This document shows, piece after piece, positions 37,001-52,000 of a DNA stretch of 64,000 bases. The DNA is from Nemopilema nomurai (taxonomy: Eukaryota; Cnidaria; Scyphozoa; Rhizostomeae; Rhizostomatidae). The notes beneath the pieces were generated by a model, which was given only the letters and a program-made list of their open reading frames with translations, made no database searches and was not told the origin of the DNA. The position numbers were made by a program, and so were the translations under genes. The stretch lies in NCBI GenBank assembly GCA_003864495.1, contig ML133394.1, forward strand, positions 2,356,001-2,420,000. Reading direction: 5' to 3'. How positions within the stretch are numbered: position 1 is the first letter of the stretch; each line of letters opens with the position of its first letter.

Positions 37001-40000
37001 ATCTCAATCACTCTCATTTAAGTATTCTTTATCATGAGAAATATCTTGAAAGTTTTTAAGTTACTCTTGATTTCTCCGTGTAATCTTCAGGAACTGTGAA
37101 TCCGAATTCAAGCCTCGAATGCGAGGTAGTGTTCTACCCGTCATACTTTGCTCCGTTGACTGGTTTGTTTCATTTGAATGTTGAAGGCGGCAATCAGTTG
37201 GAGTTGCATACAAACGCAGAGGTGAGACTAAAGAATTGTTCTTTTCATAAAGCTTTTTCTAATGTTCTTTTTCAAGTACCTTTTCCTTACACGTGGCAGT
37301 GAGTTACTACTTTCAATACTAAAAAATACTACTTTCAAAAGCTAAATCATGTCAAGTATAGTTTTTAGTCCTAGCAAGTAAATATGAAAAGTTTTACACT
37401 CAGATATAAGTTATGGGATTTACATTTAACATGAATTCCTAAGTATGATTGTTTCGATTCAATTTTCCAGATTCCGTCGACATCTTGTTCCTTTGTTGAG
37501 CATCGAGTAATGTTTGGTGCCGTTCCACTTAACCTTGTAACCACGCGATCAGCGTTTTTGAAGAACACAAGTCAAAGCCATGCTTATTTCAAGGTAGGGC
37601 TATATTCAAGCTGTTTTATTTTTCTAAGTTGGTCAATATTTTTCATCTAGAAGTACTGACATGCCCCCTTTAGTTACACCTGTGTCGCTTTAAAAAACTT
37701 TGTGATATATTGCTGATCGTTTTGTCTTGTCAGTCGTTGCTGCTTAGAATGAAAATAGAAATTTTTCCAAAGCTTTGAAATTGAATTCCATAGATATCAT
37801 TGGAGCATAGCTATAAAACCAAGAACTTTCTTGCTTTTGCCCTCCAATGATTTGATTTGTATTTACAAGTGCAGAAAAGTTGTTTTATGGAAATTATAGA
37901 GAAGAGCCTTGTTATTTTATCACTAAGAATAGTTTTTGATTGAAAATTATTACGTAAAAATTATTATTTGGCTGTTACTTATTGCATTGTAAGGATGGAA
38001 ACAAATTTGTTGAGTTTTATTTTGTCTGCTCTTAGCGTGCAGGTTGAAATGTTTTGTACCTGTGAATAGTTTGAATTTATAACGTTTTCTTGATTTCCTC
38101 CAGGTGGTGGATCAATCTCCCATTCCAGGAATGACCATTACCCCACGAACAGGCGTCGTTCCCGTTGGAGGGACAGCAGAGTTGCTGGTAATCCCAATTT
38201 AAACTTCAATGCACTCAAAATCAGCGCTGTTACTGTTCTTCTGTTGTTGGTGTTGTTGATGCTTGTATTGTTTTCTTGTTTCCGGTTCAGTAACAGCCGT
38301 GGAGTGCGGCAATATCTATAGAATTCGGTGTTACTTGCAGGCCAGAAATTTTAAATTTTATTCAAACCTAGCAAAACCACCCGAAAAATTCATGTTTTGT
38401 AGCTTAGTTTTTGTGTACATTTATTGTAAATGCTGAAAAATGCAAAAGGCTGAATTATCGTTCTGTTACTTATCTTGTTGCTTCTTACGAAACATTTTAT
38501 GATCTGTTAACCTTCGATTGTCCATTATTATATGTTTTAGTTTCATATTTAGTACAATATTTACTTGTAATTATTGTTGATTCACAGGTGAACTACAAAC
38601 CACTAACAGTGCAGAAGTTTGACACGCAAATCGAAGTTGCTGTCAGGGGATGGAAGCCGATATTTCTTCGCTTGGGAGGCCATGTTGAACCCCCCTGTGT
38701 CGATATTGACATGGTCAGTATGCATCATGTGATTTTCCAAAGCAAGCATCAAAAACTATCATACCCTTTTGTTCCCTGATATACTTTTATAGGAAACCGC
38801 AACAAGTATTTGCTGGCACAGTCATCAGAAGTTGCATATTTCAATGAAAAAATTAACAGACACAACATTGCATGCAGCTATCCCACATTAGCATCTAGTC
38901 TTTTGGAATACATTTAATAGTGAATATGTTTTTATCTTCTAATTTTGGTGTCTTCTTACAAACCCTAGGAGTCATTCCAGTTTGGAGGAGTTTATTGCGG
39001 AGCAAAGGCCACCATTCCATTTAAATTGAAGAATCTGGTATGAGAATTTTATTTGAATACTAATCTATTTCTTCATTAGCAAGTTTCTTCTTTTGCTCTG
39101 CTGATTCAATGTGTGGGAATGGATCTTGCCTTGTAGAAAATGTTTCTTTAGCCTTAATTGTGTGTTTAATTGCTGTGAAAAATATTTTGGTTCAAGCAAG
39201 CAAACTATAGACTATTTTTATTTAGCCCTTCAAGCAAATCAGCAAATAAAGCAAATCAAAATCCACAGCAGATGAAACTCTCTCGTGCTTCATGTATCAG
39301 ATCATGACTTTGTATTTGTACGTAGTCTCCCAGAATTTATCCCGAAAAAAGGAGGTAGTGACTTGTCTCATGAAATCGCGATCTCACAATGTATCATAGA
39401 CCAATTCTGTGTTTTGGAACTTATTCATTTTATTATTTGATCACTTCTTGATTTTCGTTTTTGCAGGCGCGTTCTCGAGCAAAAATTGCGTTTGATTTGT
39501 CCCGGCAAAGGGACTTTCTCTTGACCTTTGGCGAATCCGGCGATGCTGGTCAGGAAATTCCAGATGCCGAGGGCTGCTTTGAAGTCGGTCTCATTGGACA
39601 GCAGGAGCTGCAATGCTTCCTTGAGTTCAACCCTGCGGAAGTGAGTGTCCCTTTTCACCACCCTGACCTTTCAACCCTGCGGAAGTGAGTGTCCCTTTTC
39701 ACCACCCTGACCTTTCAACCCTGCCGAAGTGAGTGTCCCTTTTCACCACCCTGACCTTTCAACCCTGCCGAAGTGAGTGTCCCTTTTCACCACCCTGACC
39801 TTTCAACCCTGCCGAAGTGAGTGTCCCTTTTCACCACCCTGACCTTTCAACCCTGCCGAAGTGAGTGTCCCTTTTCACCACCCTGACCTTTCAACCCTGC
39901 CGAAGTGAGTGTCCCTTTTCACCACCTTGACCTTTCAACCCTGCCGAAGTGAGTGTCCCTTTTCACCACCTTGACCTTTCAACCCTGCCGAAGTGAGTGT

Positions 40001-43000
40001 CCCTTTTCACCACCCTGACCTTTCAACCCTGCGGAAGTGAGTGTCCCTTTTCACCACCCTGACCTTTCAACCCTGCCGAAGTGAGTGTCCCTTTTCACCA
40101 CCCTGACCTTTCAATCAAGCCGTTGGCATGAAAAGATCTCAATGTTCCTTCTTATCCTTTTGTGAAATAGCAAAGTTCAGTTTGGTTTGGTATCATCTTT
40201 TTCGGTTAATTATAAGTGCGGCTGTGCTTTAGTATTGGGTTAAAGAAAGAAATTTCCTAATCACCACAGTAAATGGGTTACGAGGTCAGGTCCCAAACAC
40301 TGCAAGAAATTCCATTAAGCTTTGTATCAGTTTCAAATGTAATTTTTTTATAATGTTTCTTCGTGATTTCTATTTAGCTTCTGTTCCTCTTAGGTTGCGT
40401 CGTACGATTTCATCATCCCGGCCGTCATAAACCAGACGATCGCCCCAACGCCTCCTCCTTCACCCTACCCTGCCTCCGTAGCGATGTCAAAGTAAGTCAC
40501 GTGATTTTATACAAGCCTTTCATCCATTGAGTTGAGGTAATCCAACGGGCAGGAGCTGATACTTTTTAATTTTACCTTTTTTGCAGACCGGGTCACATCT
40601 CAGCAGACTTTGACAGAAATGAGTCAAAAAGGGTTGTCCAGTTTCCTACCCCAAGTCGCCGAGTTCAAGGGACAGCTTTGAGGGCCCCTCTGCAGGTTTC
40701 AAGCACTGAGATCACCTATCATCTTCCATCGGGCTACCTTGATATGGGTATTCAAACATCCGCGGGAAGAGCTGCGGTAGGTCTCGCGGGTTTCTTTCAT
40801 CAACCATCCTTGGTTATAGTTCAGAGACTAGGCTACTTTGTTCACTGAAAATCGATTGCTGATCCTGTCTCTTCTTTTGTAGGGTATAATGCTTGTCAAT
40901 AATTCAAGTACACAGCTGACTTGGCATTTAGACCTTGAAAAGGCGGGTCCGTTCTTCGTAGACGGCACGTTCCAGGTTTTACACCGGTCCGGCTCTCCTT
41001 TCCAACTAACCAGAGAAGGAAGAGCGGTCACTTTCCCAGAGATTACGATGTACAGCGGAGAAACATCACAGCTAGGGATACTCTTTTCTCCGAGTAATAC
41101 AACTTTAACAAATTCTTCTACAGTATCTTATTTATAATGTAGTACTGTGCGCTTTCAGGTATCCATGTGAATATTATCTAAGGACCTCGTCTTCAACTAG
41201 AACATCTTTCCATTTCCATAGGGTACTATATTTTACAAGCTATATTTGGTTCTTGTGCCATTCATAAGCCGTAATACCGAAGGATGTGACATGTCTATAG
41301 CAGCTGACAACAAGTGTTATTTAGACTGTAATTTGTGTGCTGATTTGATTTTGCAGAGGACCCCGGCATTTACGAGGCAAACGTTCCAGTTATTCTTGAT
41401 GACGACATTGCGCACCCATATCGCATCATTCATTTGCACGGTGAACTTGAAGCCCCAAGCATCCGTTTTGACCCGGGTGCTATTCATTTCTTTCCAACAC
41501 CTCTACGCACCAAGACAACAATGGACTTCTACCTTATTGCAAGTGGATACAGAAGGTACATTTGTGATTTCCAGCCCTATATGTTTTCTTATCAGGAATT
41601 GTTTATTTTTGCATATTCAATGGAATAAATATGAATATATGGTTCTATCAGTACAGTAGATTGTATTGTGCAATCTCCAATTAGACTTCTCTAACTTCAA
41701 AACTCCCTACATTCGCGACTCGATCTAGTTCTTATTAGAGCTTAAATCAGTTTCAAGCTCGAATGAATTCCGTTTCAGAGCTGTAGCTGTTCAGTGCGTC
41801 ATACCTGAAGTAGAGCTGGAAGATGGCAGCGAACTACAGGTTCTCAACGTGACATTTCCAAACGGCAACGTCATTCAGCCCTGCTGCCAAGACTTTGGGG
41901 AAAAGGAGCCCTTTAAAGTTCTGTGTCAGATTTCATTCGAGTCTCCAAAGCCAGTGTCTTTTAGCACTGCTATAGAGTTTGTCACGGATCAACACAGGTA
42001 AACGTCATAATTATTCCCTAGGTTACATAAGTACGTTTTCTATGCTAACGTTGCTTTGATGCGCCATTGTAATCCTGTTTGGTCAGCTATGCATTATAGG
42101 TTAATCTAGTATCTTCTGTTAATTTTTATACTGTTTCGTACGGTTTAATCGGTATTGTTTCGGTGATTCATCACTTTGCCACTGACCGTTTTGAAGCACA
42201 TGGATTTGCCTACGAATAAATCACATTTTACTGCTTCTCTTCTGCTCAACCAAAATGTGTTCTACGGTTTTATCATGGCTTGGTCATCTCCTATGAATTA
42301 TAACTGTAAATCTCCAGCAATAACGCTTTACGATATCTTACCTCTGTTCTTAAGTGGTATCATTCTTTCTCTTTTAGACACCAGCTGCACGTTATGGCCA
42401 CTGCGGACAACTGCATTTTATCTTGCTTCAAGTTTCTGGCAGTGCATCAGTCTGATTTTCACATCATTTGCGAGGAACTTCCTGGTAAAGAAGGAGTTCC
42501 AGGAATTGCAAGCAAAAAGGAGGGAATCGCCTACGGGGATGCCATGCTTGTTCCTTGCGTCACTGCCATCAAATCTCCAACTGAAAACTCCAACATAACA
42601 ACCAGCACTTCGTTTGGCTTGAGTGTTTCAACATACCCCGAATCGTCAATCTCGTCATCCACGGCGAGATCGCCAATAGAAGACCACAAAGGTTAGAAAT
42701 CATCTCCGTGCAGTTTAAGCCTATTTGATTTGGGGTAGAACTCTGAATTCTTCTTGATTTTGCGATAGAGATTGTTAAAGAGATATTTTAAAATTCCCTT
42801 CCTTCCAGCTCCTTCGTCGCATTTTCATCCGAATTTCTTGATATTGCGGTTTGTCAAAGTAAGCATTGACATTTTGGTTTGTCAAAGTAATATCACGGCA
42901 TAGTTACAGTATCATTGTATAAGCGTTGCAATCTCATGGCATTTAGCCGGAAAAAAAGTTTGGGAATGTCAGCTGATTCATGCTACTTGGAAGAATATTA

Positions 43001-46000
43001 TTTGTACTTGAACAAGGAACATTTTGTATGAGTCAATTTATTATCTACTGTACTGATCATGTTTTGATGCTTTTTAGAAGAGGAAGAGCACGAGGAGACG
43101 ACGATCCCTTACGAATATTGTGGGACTGAGGACACGGCTGAAACTGAGGAGGAGAAGTACCTCAAGGACGTGATGAAGTCGGTGCAAAGGTATCTATCTC
43201 TTGTTTGAAATTTAATGCTTGTATTAGTTTTTAAATTTATTTTGAAAAGCTTTTGACTATTTTTTCAATTATTTATGCTAAGGCTTTGGCCTAACAGATG
43301 TTATTTTCAATTGCTAGAAAAAGTGGAACTAGTTTTCGCATACTTAAAAGTACTTTTTTCGTCCGATTCTCCTCAGAGTAAGCAAACGTCGGTAGAAAAC
43401 CAAAAACTGACCGGATGCCAGATGCGGATCGAAATCACTAGAGGGTGATAAGCAGAGCGCGTGATTGGTTATAATTGACCAATCTGCGTTACCTAACACC
43501 TAACTTTAGAAGAGCCCAAGGGCCGACGTTTGCATACTCTGAGGAGTGTCGGACGAAAAAAGTACTTTTAAGTATGCAAAAAACAGTTCCACTTTTTCTA
43601 GCAATTTTGTACCACAAAGTTTTGTACCACAAAGCACTTGTTCAGATGTTATTTTCTTAAATAGATGATTTTATATTTTTCAGTCAATATTTGTTATGTT
43701 TTATCTTTACTAAAAAGAGGCTAAAAACATCAACTCACCGAGTTCTCTTTTCAGATGGTACTCCTCCCAAGCCTGGTCGACGGGACCCAGTCCGATTACT
43801 TTGCCCTTTTCACTAAGAGCCTGCTTCGGCCCAGGGCTGGATGATGGGGGGACGACTCGAGCGGGAATATGGAGTCGTGAAAAGAAGAAGGAGAACAAGA
43901 CGGTCTTTGATGTTGTTACGCACTTGTGTGGCAAGACAATTCCTGGTATCCCGATCAATGCCTCGGTGCCTACGGAGCCGTTTGAAAGGACGAAGCACCT
44001 GCATTGGATGTACGCTACCCTGCTAACCTTCTTGAGGTGAGCATGGTCAGCTCTCTAGACTTGCGAAAAGTGATTTTGAAGAAAGCTACTTTCTGCTGTA
44101 TGATAAAAATGCCTGTCTTTCCTTATGTTTAGCCCATTTTTAGTTTCGGTTTTTATCTTCCCCTCATTGCACTGGCATTCAAAACTATATTTTAAAATGG
44201 GACGTATGAGAAGCTAAAATATTTTTAGTGTCTATGCTACTGAAACAAGCATTAGGGTAACGCTAGCTTGGCAGTTGAAATTGCACGATCCACTCATTAT
44301 TCGCTCTTTGCTTTCACTTCATTCAACCTTATAGATGTCAAGGGGCTATGGTTGCCTCTATTCTGCCGGAATATCTTCTGGACAAAGAAGACTTCAAGAG
44401 GCTGGTGCTGATGCGAGACTCTGAGATGTCAAGTGCCGGTGTGAGATTTTCAGCTCGAAGTCTGGAGAGGGAGCAGGAGAAATATGAGTTCCTTTCAAAG
44501 CATTCATGGACCGATCTTTTGCTGCAAATAATAAAGGTACGATTTGTTTAACATACGTTGCATAATGCTTTTTAACATGCACAAGCAAAAGTTCCATTAT
44601 CTACTTTTGTGAAGATTGCTCGCCGCCTTTCTTGCTAAGAAACCGTTTAAGGCCCAGAAAATTTTGTTTGATATCACTAAATATTCATGTTTATATTTAT
44701 AGGTGCTTGTGTTGAACAGAATCACTCCACAGCAGTACCGCAAGATAGCCCTTCCCAGCAAAGATGCATTGCTACCGGTCCTCAATGCTGACCCCCTGAG
44801 CAGCAACGTGTTCAGTGTTGGCGAGCGAATCGTCCTCTCTTGGGTGAATTATCATTACCAGCACCAGAGATTGGCAGGACTGTGGAAAACCAGCATTGAC
44901 GGTGGGCTTTTCGCTTAGTTCAGCTTCAGTTACTGGTGTGTATGGTAGCCAAGCACCTTCGTTCTAGATTTTGACCGGTAATTTATTCGAAGACCAATTA
45001 GTCTAGCCAAAGTTTTTCGCAACATTAACCTAGAACACGAGTAGAATGTAAAAACACAAAGGCAAATAAGCTAAATTGTTTTGTATTTTTTAAAAAAATA
45101 TTGAATTGTTATAAGTATAGCAAAGCTATGAAAGCAAGATGTTTGTTAAAATTTAGCATACTTTTGGTGAAAAGATGACAACATTACCAATAGTCACCTT
45201 TTTACAGCCTTTTTGATAACATAACGTCATTGCTCTTAAGCATCTTAAACACATGTGCACATAAACCAATAGTAGTTTCCCAATATCAGACTTGTGCTTT
45301 CAGAATCTGACGAAGGTATGCTGTGACGTCAGCGATAGATCACTTGCTTAAGTTTTCCATTTTATCGAGGTATAAGTTTCACTTTCGCGCTTCAATCCAC
45401 GAGGTAACACGCATCCTCAACTGGCAAGTATTAATGATTCCTTTTTTTCTGTTTCTAGGCAAAACCCCTTCATCAAGATGGATTGTGAATTTCGAGAATG
45501 ATTTCTTAGATGGCCTGGTACTTGCTTCCCTGATTGCCGCGCATGCTCCGTTCATCGTAAGCAGGCTTTGTCCATTTACATGTGATATAGCTTGCAACAT
45601 GGCTTTGATTTAAGAATAGAATTCCTTCTGCCAAAAGTAGAATTACGGAAGTACAAAAGGTTTGGGTGAATTCAAAGTGAGGCCAGTTGCAATGGGCCAT
45701 TTATCAGGTGTAAATTTGTTGCTGTTTATTTCGACTGTTTACAGAACAGGACAACATGACATTTTGGCTCCTTCAATACTTTTTAGCCTGTCATCTATTG
45801 CCAATCCATTATTTCACAAGACTGCATTGAATGCCTAATGCTACAGTATTTCGATTCACTTATAACTATTTGCTTGCAAATTAATCAGAATCCTATTTAT
45901 GTATGACCCTTTTTATTTCTAATTGCATTCATTAAATTACCGTATAATCTAAAAACATTCTATAGTTCTGATGCTGTAAACATGCACATTAAGATGAATG

Positions 46001-49000
46001 ATTTATAATTCGTAATCTCTTAAACTTTCTGATGTCATTTTTTAATGAGAAGATTGATTATGAAATTTATATTTCAGGTCCCGGAGTTCTTCCATTCAAT
46101 GTATACACATCCCACTACAGCCGAACAGTGTCTGCACAATGCACTTAAAGTAGTTGGAGCCGTTCGCTATCTGGGCATGGATTACGATGTGGTGGTAAGG
46201 AATCTCTTTTAATATTTCCAGCTTATGCCTGCTGAGGTATCGAGAAGATGTTACTATTTAGGTCTTTTGCTCATAATGGTAAACCATTATCAATTTCTTG
46301 TTTCATAGTTCTGTAATCTATTTCCCGCCTTGCATAGTCTTTGAATATGTTTTTTCACAAAACACACACCAATGATTTCATCTGGTCTGCTGTTTCTATG
46401 CGCATTAGCACAAAGTGGTTTTAGAGAATTGGATATTACGCAAATATTTGACCAACAGTTAGTATTGCTATGTATCTCTTCAGTCTCCATTCTACATCGG
46501 ATTCATAATACATCAATGGTATAGTACACATCTATGTCTCTTGTCAACTGGCAAACCTAGCCAATTGAGAATTTTTGGTTGCTTCGCAGGCCACGGACAT
46601 TACAGAGCCGAATCCCATCAGCATCTTGATGCTATGCATCTATCTATACCACCGTCTTCCTCATTATATTCCGCGGTCCAAAATAGAGTTCAATGGCCCG
46701 TTGCATACAGACGTCACTAAGGAGGTAACTCAAATACTTCTAATCGACTTTCAGTAATTTTATTTTTCTTGTCTAACATCAGGGTAAGATTTTACTTTGT
46801 AAGGGATTGCTGCCACTATATTAAACAACTGAACATTTCTGGTTTACAGAACAAAGTCTTACAATATGAATCATCCCCTGTATTGTAGGTGAAACTGCAA
46901 AACCCAAGTACTAAGCCTATTGTCTACCAGATTATCATTGCTGGAGAGCACGGGGCCGACTTCCATTCGCCAACAGGACGTACAATAAAGGTATAGTTAA
47001 AATCATGGAATGATGACCTTGTTAAAATTTTTGGATGACCTTTGAAATGACTTTGTCCACTCTTTGCTTTCGATGTTTTTTATGGAGCCCTATGTTTCTC
47101 TCAAATTCAATAATGACGAATCTCTAACATGAATCCTTCAAACTTATCTACAGATATTTAATGCTCACATTTTTCCTTATTGTTAAACCCTTGGCCGGAA
47201 TGAGGTCATCAATATAACGACTTTGTCACTTAACTTTTGCTTGAATCTAGCCTTTTAGATAAAATAAATTTTACTAATTTTACAATTTTAAAGAGCATTT
47301 TGTTGAACTCAACTGAACTTCATCTATAAGCTTAAATTTTTTATTCATTTTTTGATCCGTTTGATTCAATTTTAAATTTTGCCTGATACAGGTTCCTCCA
47401 AAGGGGCACGTTATGCTGCCAATAGAATACCGAAGCCGTTTCCTTCGCGCATGCTCCGCAATCCTCATTCTTGTTGGTCGCAGAGTTGGCTCTCAGGTTG
47501 GGTCCACATTGGTCTTCAACCTGGTGACATCTGTCAACAACATCACTCCAATGGTGGGTTGGTACTTTTGATCCGCTTCCGATATGTCGAGGCATGTGAC
47601 GGGATAGCAAATATGATTCATCCTAGATCATTAGAATAGTGTTAGCCCGCGCCCAACCAAGTATTGAGTATGATATATCCTTTATCAACTTCTTTTTTCT
47701 ATTATGAATATAGTTTGTTTTCTCGGGAACAGTCAAGCTTATGTATGCTGGGATATCCTGTGAAAAACATTCCAACTTATAGTAAAGAATTGCAAAATTT
47801 GACTGAAGACTGCATTGAAATTGGCGAGCAATGTTTGCAGCTCTTACATAAAATTCGCTTGTTTCAGAAATAGGAATCCTTTGATTATCTTATATTTCTA
47901 AAGAATGCACATTTTAAACGAGAAATTCAAGAACATATTGTGTTAAGTTATCCATGCTTTAGAAGCCCAGAAACAGCAAGTTAGATAACACACGTGCCAT
48001 ATTTTGTTACTTTTAAAGGCTGTCATCAAAACTGACTCCCCCTGTTACGAGCTGAAGAAGATAAATATTGATGTCAAGAATCCCTTCAACAAAGATGCGG
48101 ATTTCAAAATCATCTTGGTTGAGGCCAAGCCCAATGCACTAGCACCTTCGCCTCAAGCCAAGAAGAAGACCAAACATTCTTCTTTGAAAAAAGTCGAATC
48201 CAAGATTGACCATGGGTATGTTTTGCTTGTCATTTATTTTTGTCCCCCCCCCCCCCCTTAACCTTTTGTTGAAATTGAGCAATCCAATCTGCTACTGCCA
48301 TACAAGATTTTTAATTGTTACAGTAAGCGATTCTTACAAATCTTTTCGCTAAATGCCTAAGTAGATTCTTCTTATCATTGCTAATGATCAACATTAAATT
48401 TTGTTCACTGTCATGTTTGCATTCTTCCATGTTAGATTGTCGTTTTTGCATCTTTTTCTAATTTATTATCTTGTGATGCATCTTTTTAATTTTTATATTT
48501 CTCGTAGTATTAAGAGAAAGCCAGATTTAAAGAAGAATGAAAGTTTAGTCGAAAGCAACCCTTCAGCAAACAAAGTTGAACAAGGTTTGTTAGGACATTC
48601 ATTTTTCTGCCACTAGTAATACTATTTTAAATTAGCTCTTTAACAATCCTAGAAGGCATTGTTATTTGTTTATATATACCATTCCTTTATTGGCCCGGTA
48701 GTTTGTTGCGATCCAAGTTTTCAATTGGCTACGAACTTCTTGTTGTTTTGTAGCGGAAAACGTTGAAATGAGCATAAGTGCATTCTGGTGCCCAGCAAAG
48801 ACAATTCACGTCGCACCATTTGGAACTGCGTCCCTGGAGGTCCAGTTTCTGCCATTTTCTTTAGGCCATCGTCAATGCTCAGTCCTGTTCCTAAACGAGG
48901 ATGTCGGTGAGCTCGTTTACTCAATCGAGGCTGAGGCTTTGTTGCCATTGCCAGCTTCCCTGCCATATCAACCTTCGTCGCACAGTGTGCGGGTTAGTAG

Positions 49001-52000
49001 TGCCGCCGCAGCGGAGCGAAGCCGTGGTTTATTTGGAGGCGACGATCGGGTTGTCTACTGGCAGTGTAGCGTCGGCGATGAGATTGCGGAGGAGGTCCTG
49101 TTGCCAGTCGTCAATGAGGCTAAAGAAAACGCATTGGGTAAGGTTTGGGTTGTTTCTTCTTTAACTGCTTTTATATTGTCATTATTGAATTCTCATTCGT
49201 TGGCAGCAGCCTCATCTTTTAATGGAAACTTCATGTTTAGGTTCTCGAGAGCATATTTTCTTCTTTCCTCGTTTTTATGCGCATTTCACTTTATTTCAGT
49301 GGTAGCTGCGCGGCAGCGTATGTCTGAAAAGGAGCTGCGACGCCGGGAAATCACTGGCAGTTTGTCAGTAGCAACGATCGCAAATGCCCTGCAGTCGATG
49401 GGCCTTTCTAGCGAGTCCCTTGCTGTCACCTCGCCGTGTTCACTGGCACACGAAAGCGAGAACATTCATTTTACTGTCGAAGGGAATTCGAAGTTTTTCA
49501 AGCTACCAAAATCATGCAACATGACTGTTTCAGTCAACAAAAGAAATGGTGAGTCGTCGCTTCTCGCAGACTTAATGTTCTTACGAGGCCGAAGGTTATG
49601 ATTCCAAAGGAACTTCATGTGCCCTTGGTGCTAATGTCTTTTATGACAATTCCTCTTCTCTTTTTTGGTCCAGTGCAGTTGCATCCTTGTTTCCTGCATG
49701 GCTACACATTATTAACTTTGGTTTCCTCAATTTTTATTCTGCAATTTTTATTGTTTGCCTTCTTGCTGAAGGCAGCATACTTATTGCAGATCGGCGGGAG
49801 TCTGTTTATCTTATTAGTGCTGCTATAGTACTGCTAAAAACGGGAGATTTTACATCAAAATAACTTTGACAGTTTTCAGTGGAAGCTACATGTCTCATAT
49901 AAATGTTTAAGATTTGCCATGGCATAACCATGCTTTAGGGAAGGAAATTCACGATGCTGCCTTTTTGTTAATTCGTCTGCTTCATCCGGTGTAACACTGT
50001 AAGCTTATTTATGCCACTATCTAATTCCGTTGCTTAGACAACGACAACGCGAAGCTTCCTGTGGGCTTCGTTCCTGATGGGCCTGGGCACTACCAATGTC
50101 GCGTGATACTGCGGGCGCCAAACGACATTCGCGTTTATCATATCGAAGTAACAGTCAATTCGGACGGGTCTGACATTGAGCTTGAGTTCACTTCACCTAC
50201 TCACGAGTCTGTGACGCAGAGCATCCCAGTGGTGAACAGCAGCGAGCGGGACTGGACGCTGTATGCGAAAATTGAAGGAGAGGGCTTCTATGGCCCGGGC
50301 GAATTGCATTGCCCGAAGCAGACATCGATGCCATATGCGCTGACGTTCAAGCCAATGTACGAAGGAACAGTGAAGGTGGGTGAAGCACAATTTCAAACAT
50401 ATGACGTCATCTTAAGTATCGGTCAATATCTTTTGCAGTACTAGACCTGATGCTTGGTGCATTTACTCATTTATTATATGAAGGCTTAGCCGATTTAATT
50501 TTGACTTTCATTTTTCTTTTGAAGGGTCAGTTACGGTTGATTAATACAGTAAGTGGGACAGAGACAATTTTTCTGTTGCGTGGAGAGGGAAGAAAACCGT
50601 TGCAAAATGGGCATTTAGATTTGGACTGTGAAGTGAAACAATCGTAAGTCTGCAACTTAAATGGTAGTTTTAAACAGGTAAAGGTAGTGGGCTTCTAACT
50701 CTTGTTAATGAAATCAGTAGGATCTACTCAACTTAAATATATTTTCGCATGATTACAAAAGGGCGGCACTGTTAGTGTGTTTTGAGTCTTTCTGAAACAA
50801 CATCTTCCTCGAGGATTCTAAATAGTGTGCTTGGTTTTAGAAAACAAACTTGCCTCCATTCACCAGCCAAAGTTGCTCGTGAATGTTGCCACACAACTTT
50901 ATTTGAGCTGCTTTTATACTGTACGATGTTAGTGATTAACTAGACTTTCGTAAACTCACTTTAATGTTGCCTTTTAGCAAAACCTACGAACTAGAGATAC
51001 CAAACGCGACGAACAAGAAAATGGTTTTCCAGGTAATGTTTTTCTCAAGGTTCTGAATATAGAGAAATGGCTTTTATTGGCTATTTGATGTGTTTTTACT
51101 GCTTATTCATCTTTAACTTATTCTCTTTCTCCAGAGGTATCAAGACAAATAGCACCAATTGTTGTAAAATGTGCTGACCCTTTTTCATTACGTCTTGCTT
51201 GCCTTAAATTTCATGTTGATGCCCTCGATGTATATCTTTGTTCCAACTTTCCATCAAATTGCGAGAAAAGTTTGTCTTTACTCTCTAGGAAGCCTAGAAG
51301 AAAATTGTTAAGACATTTAATAGGACGCCCTTCGAGACCACAAAGACTTTTTCCCCTGTATTAACAAGTATTTTTCATTTTAGACCTTCTGTGACCTTGA
51401 TTTCGTCAGCGGAGCACCCTTTGTCGCAGTTCTTCCAAAGCAAACTGCAAAGTTTACCATGACACTGAAACCTTGGAGAAGAGGTGTCTTTGATGGGATC
51501 ATTTCCTTCGTCTCAGACGACGAAGTTACAAAAAAGCTAGGCTTAGACCGGTGATTATCTTTGTTTTGACTTATCATTCGCGCTGCTAATGTAAGAATTT
51601 AAGAAGAAGTAAGAATCTTTATTGATTGACAGTTACGTACAGTCTACCAAACAAAAGATTAACGAAAGCTAAAGCCTTAATGTTTTCAGAATGTAATATT
51701 TGGTATGGAAGCTCTCAAATATTTTCACACATCGTGTAAGTACAGTTTTGCCATTGTATTTTGGGCGAGTATGGACGGCCTGAATTAATTATCAATGCAA
51801 GCAACGTCTCATTCTGATTGTATTTTATTTAACTTTCCTCTCAAGTTAAAAGATATATATTTGCACCAATGCAGAACAAAAAACCTAGAAGTAACATTTT
51901 TGATGGCATTGTGATCAGGCTAATACTTGTTATGACAACAGATATCCATCGAGACAGTACTGTTTGAATATACCGTGTATCTAATCAATGTTTTGGGTTC

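Noticed and set aside
39626..40114. CRISPR-like array
   Set aside because: Units are directly adjacent with no unique spacers, and the host is an animal genome; it is a minisatellite.
48244..48257. Poly-C run in CFAP47 intron 37
   Set aside because: A simple homopolymer without further structure, likely length-variable or an assembly weak spot.
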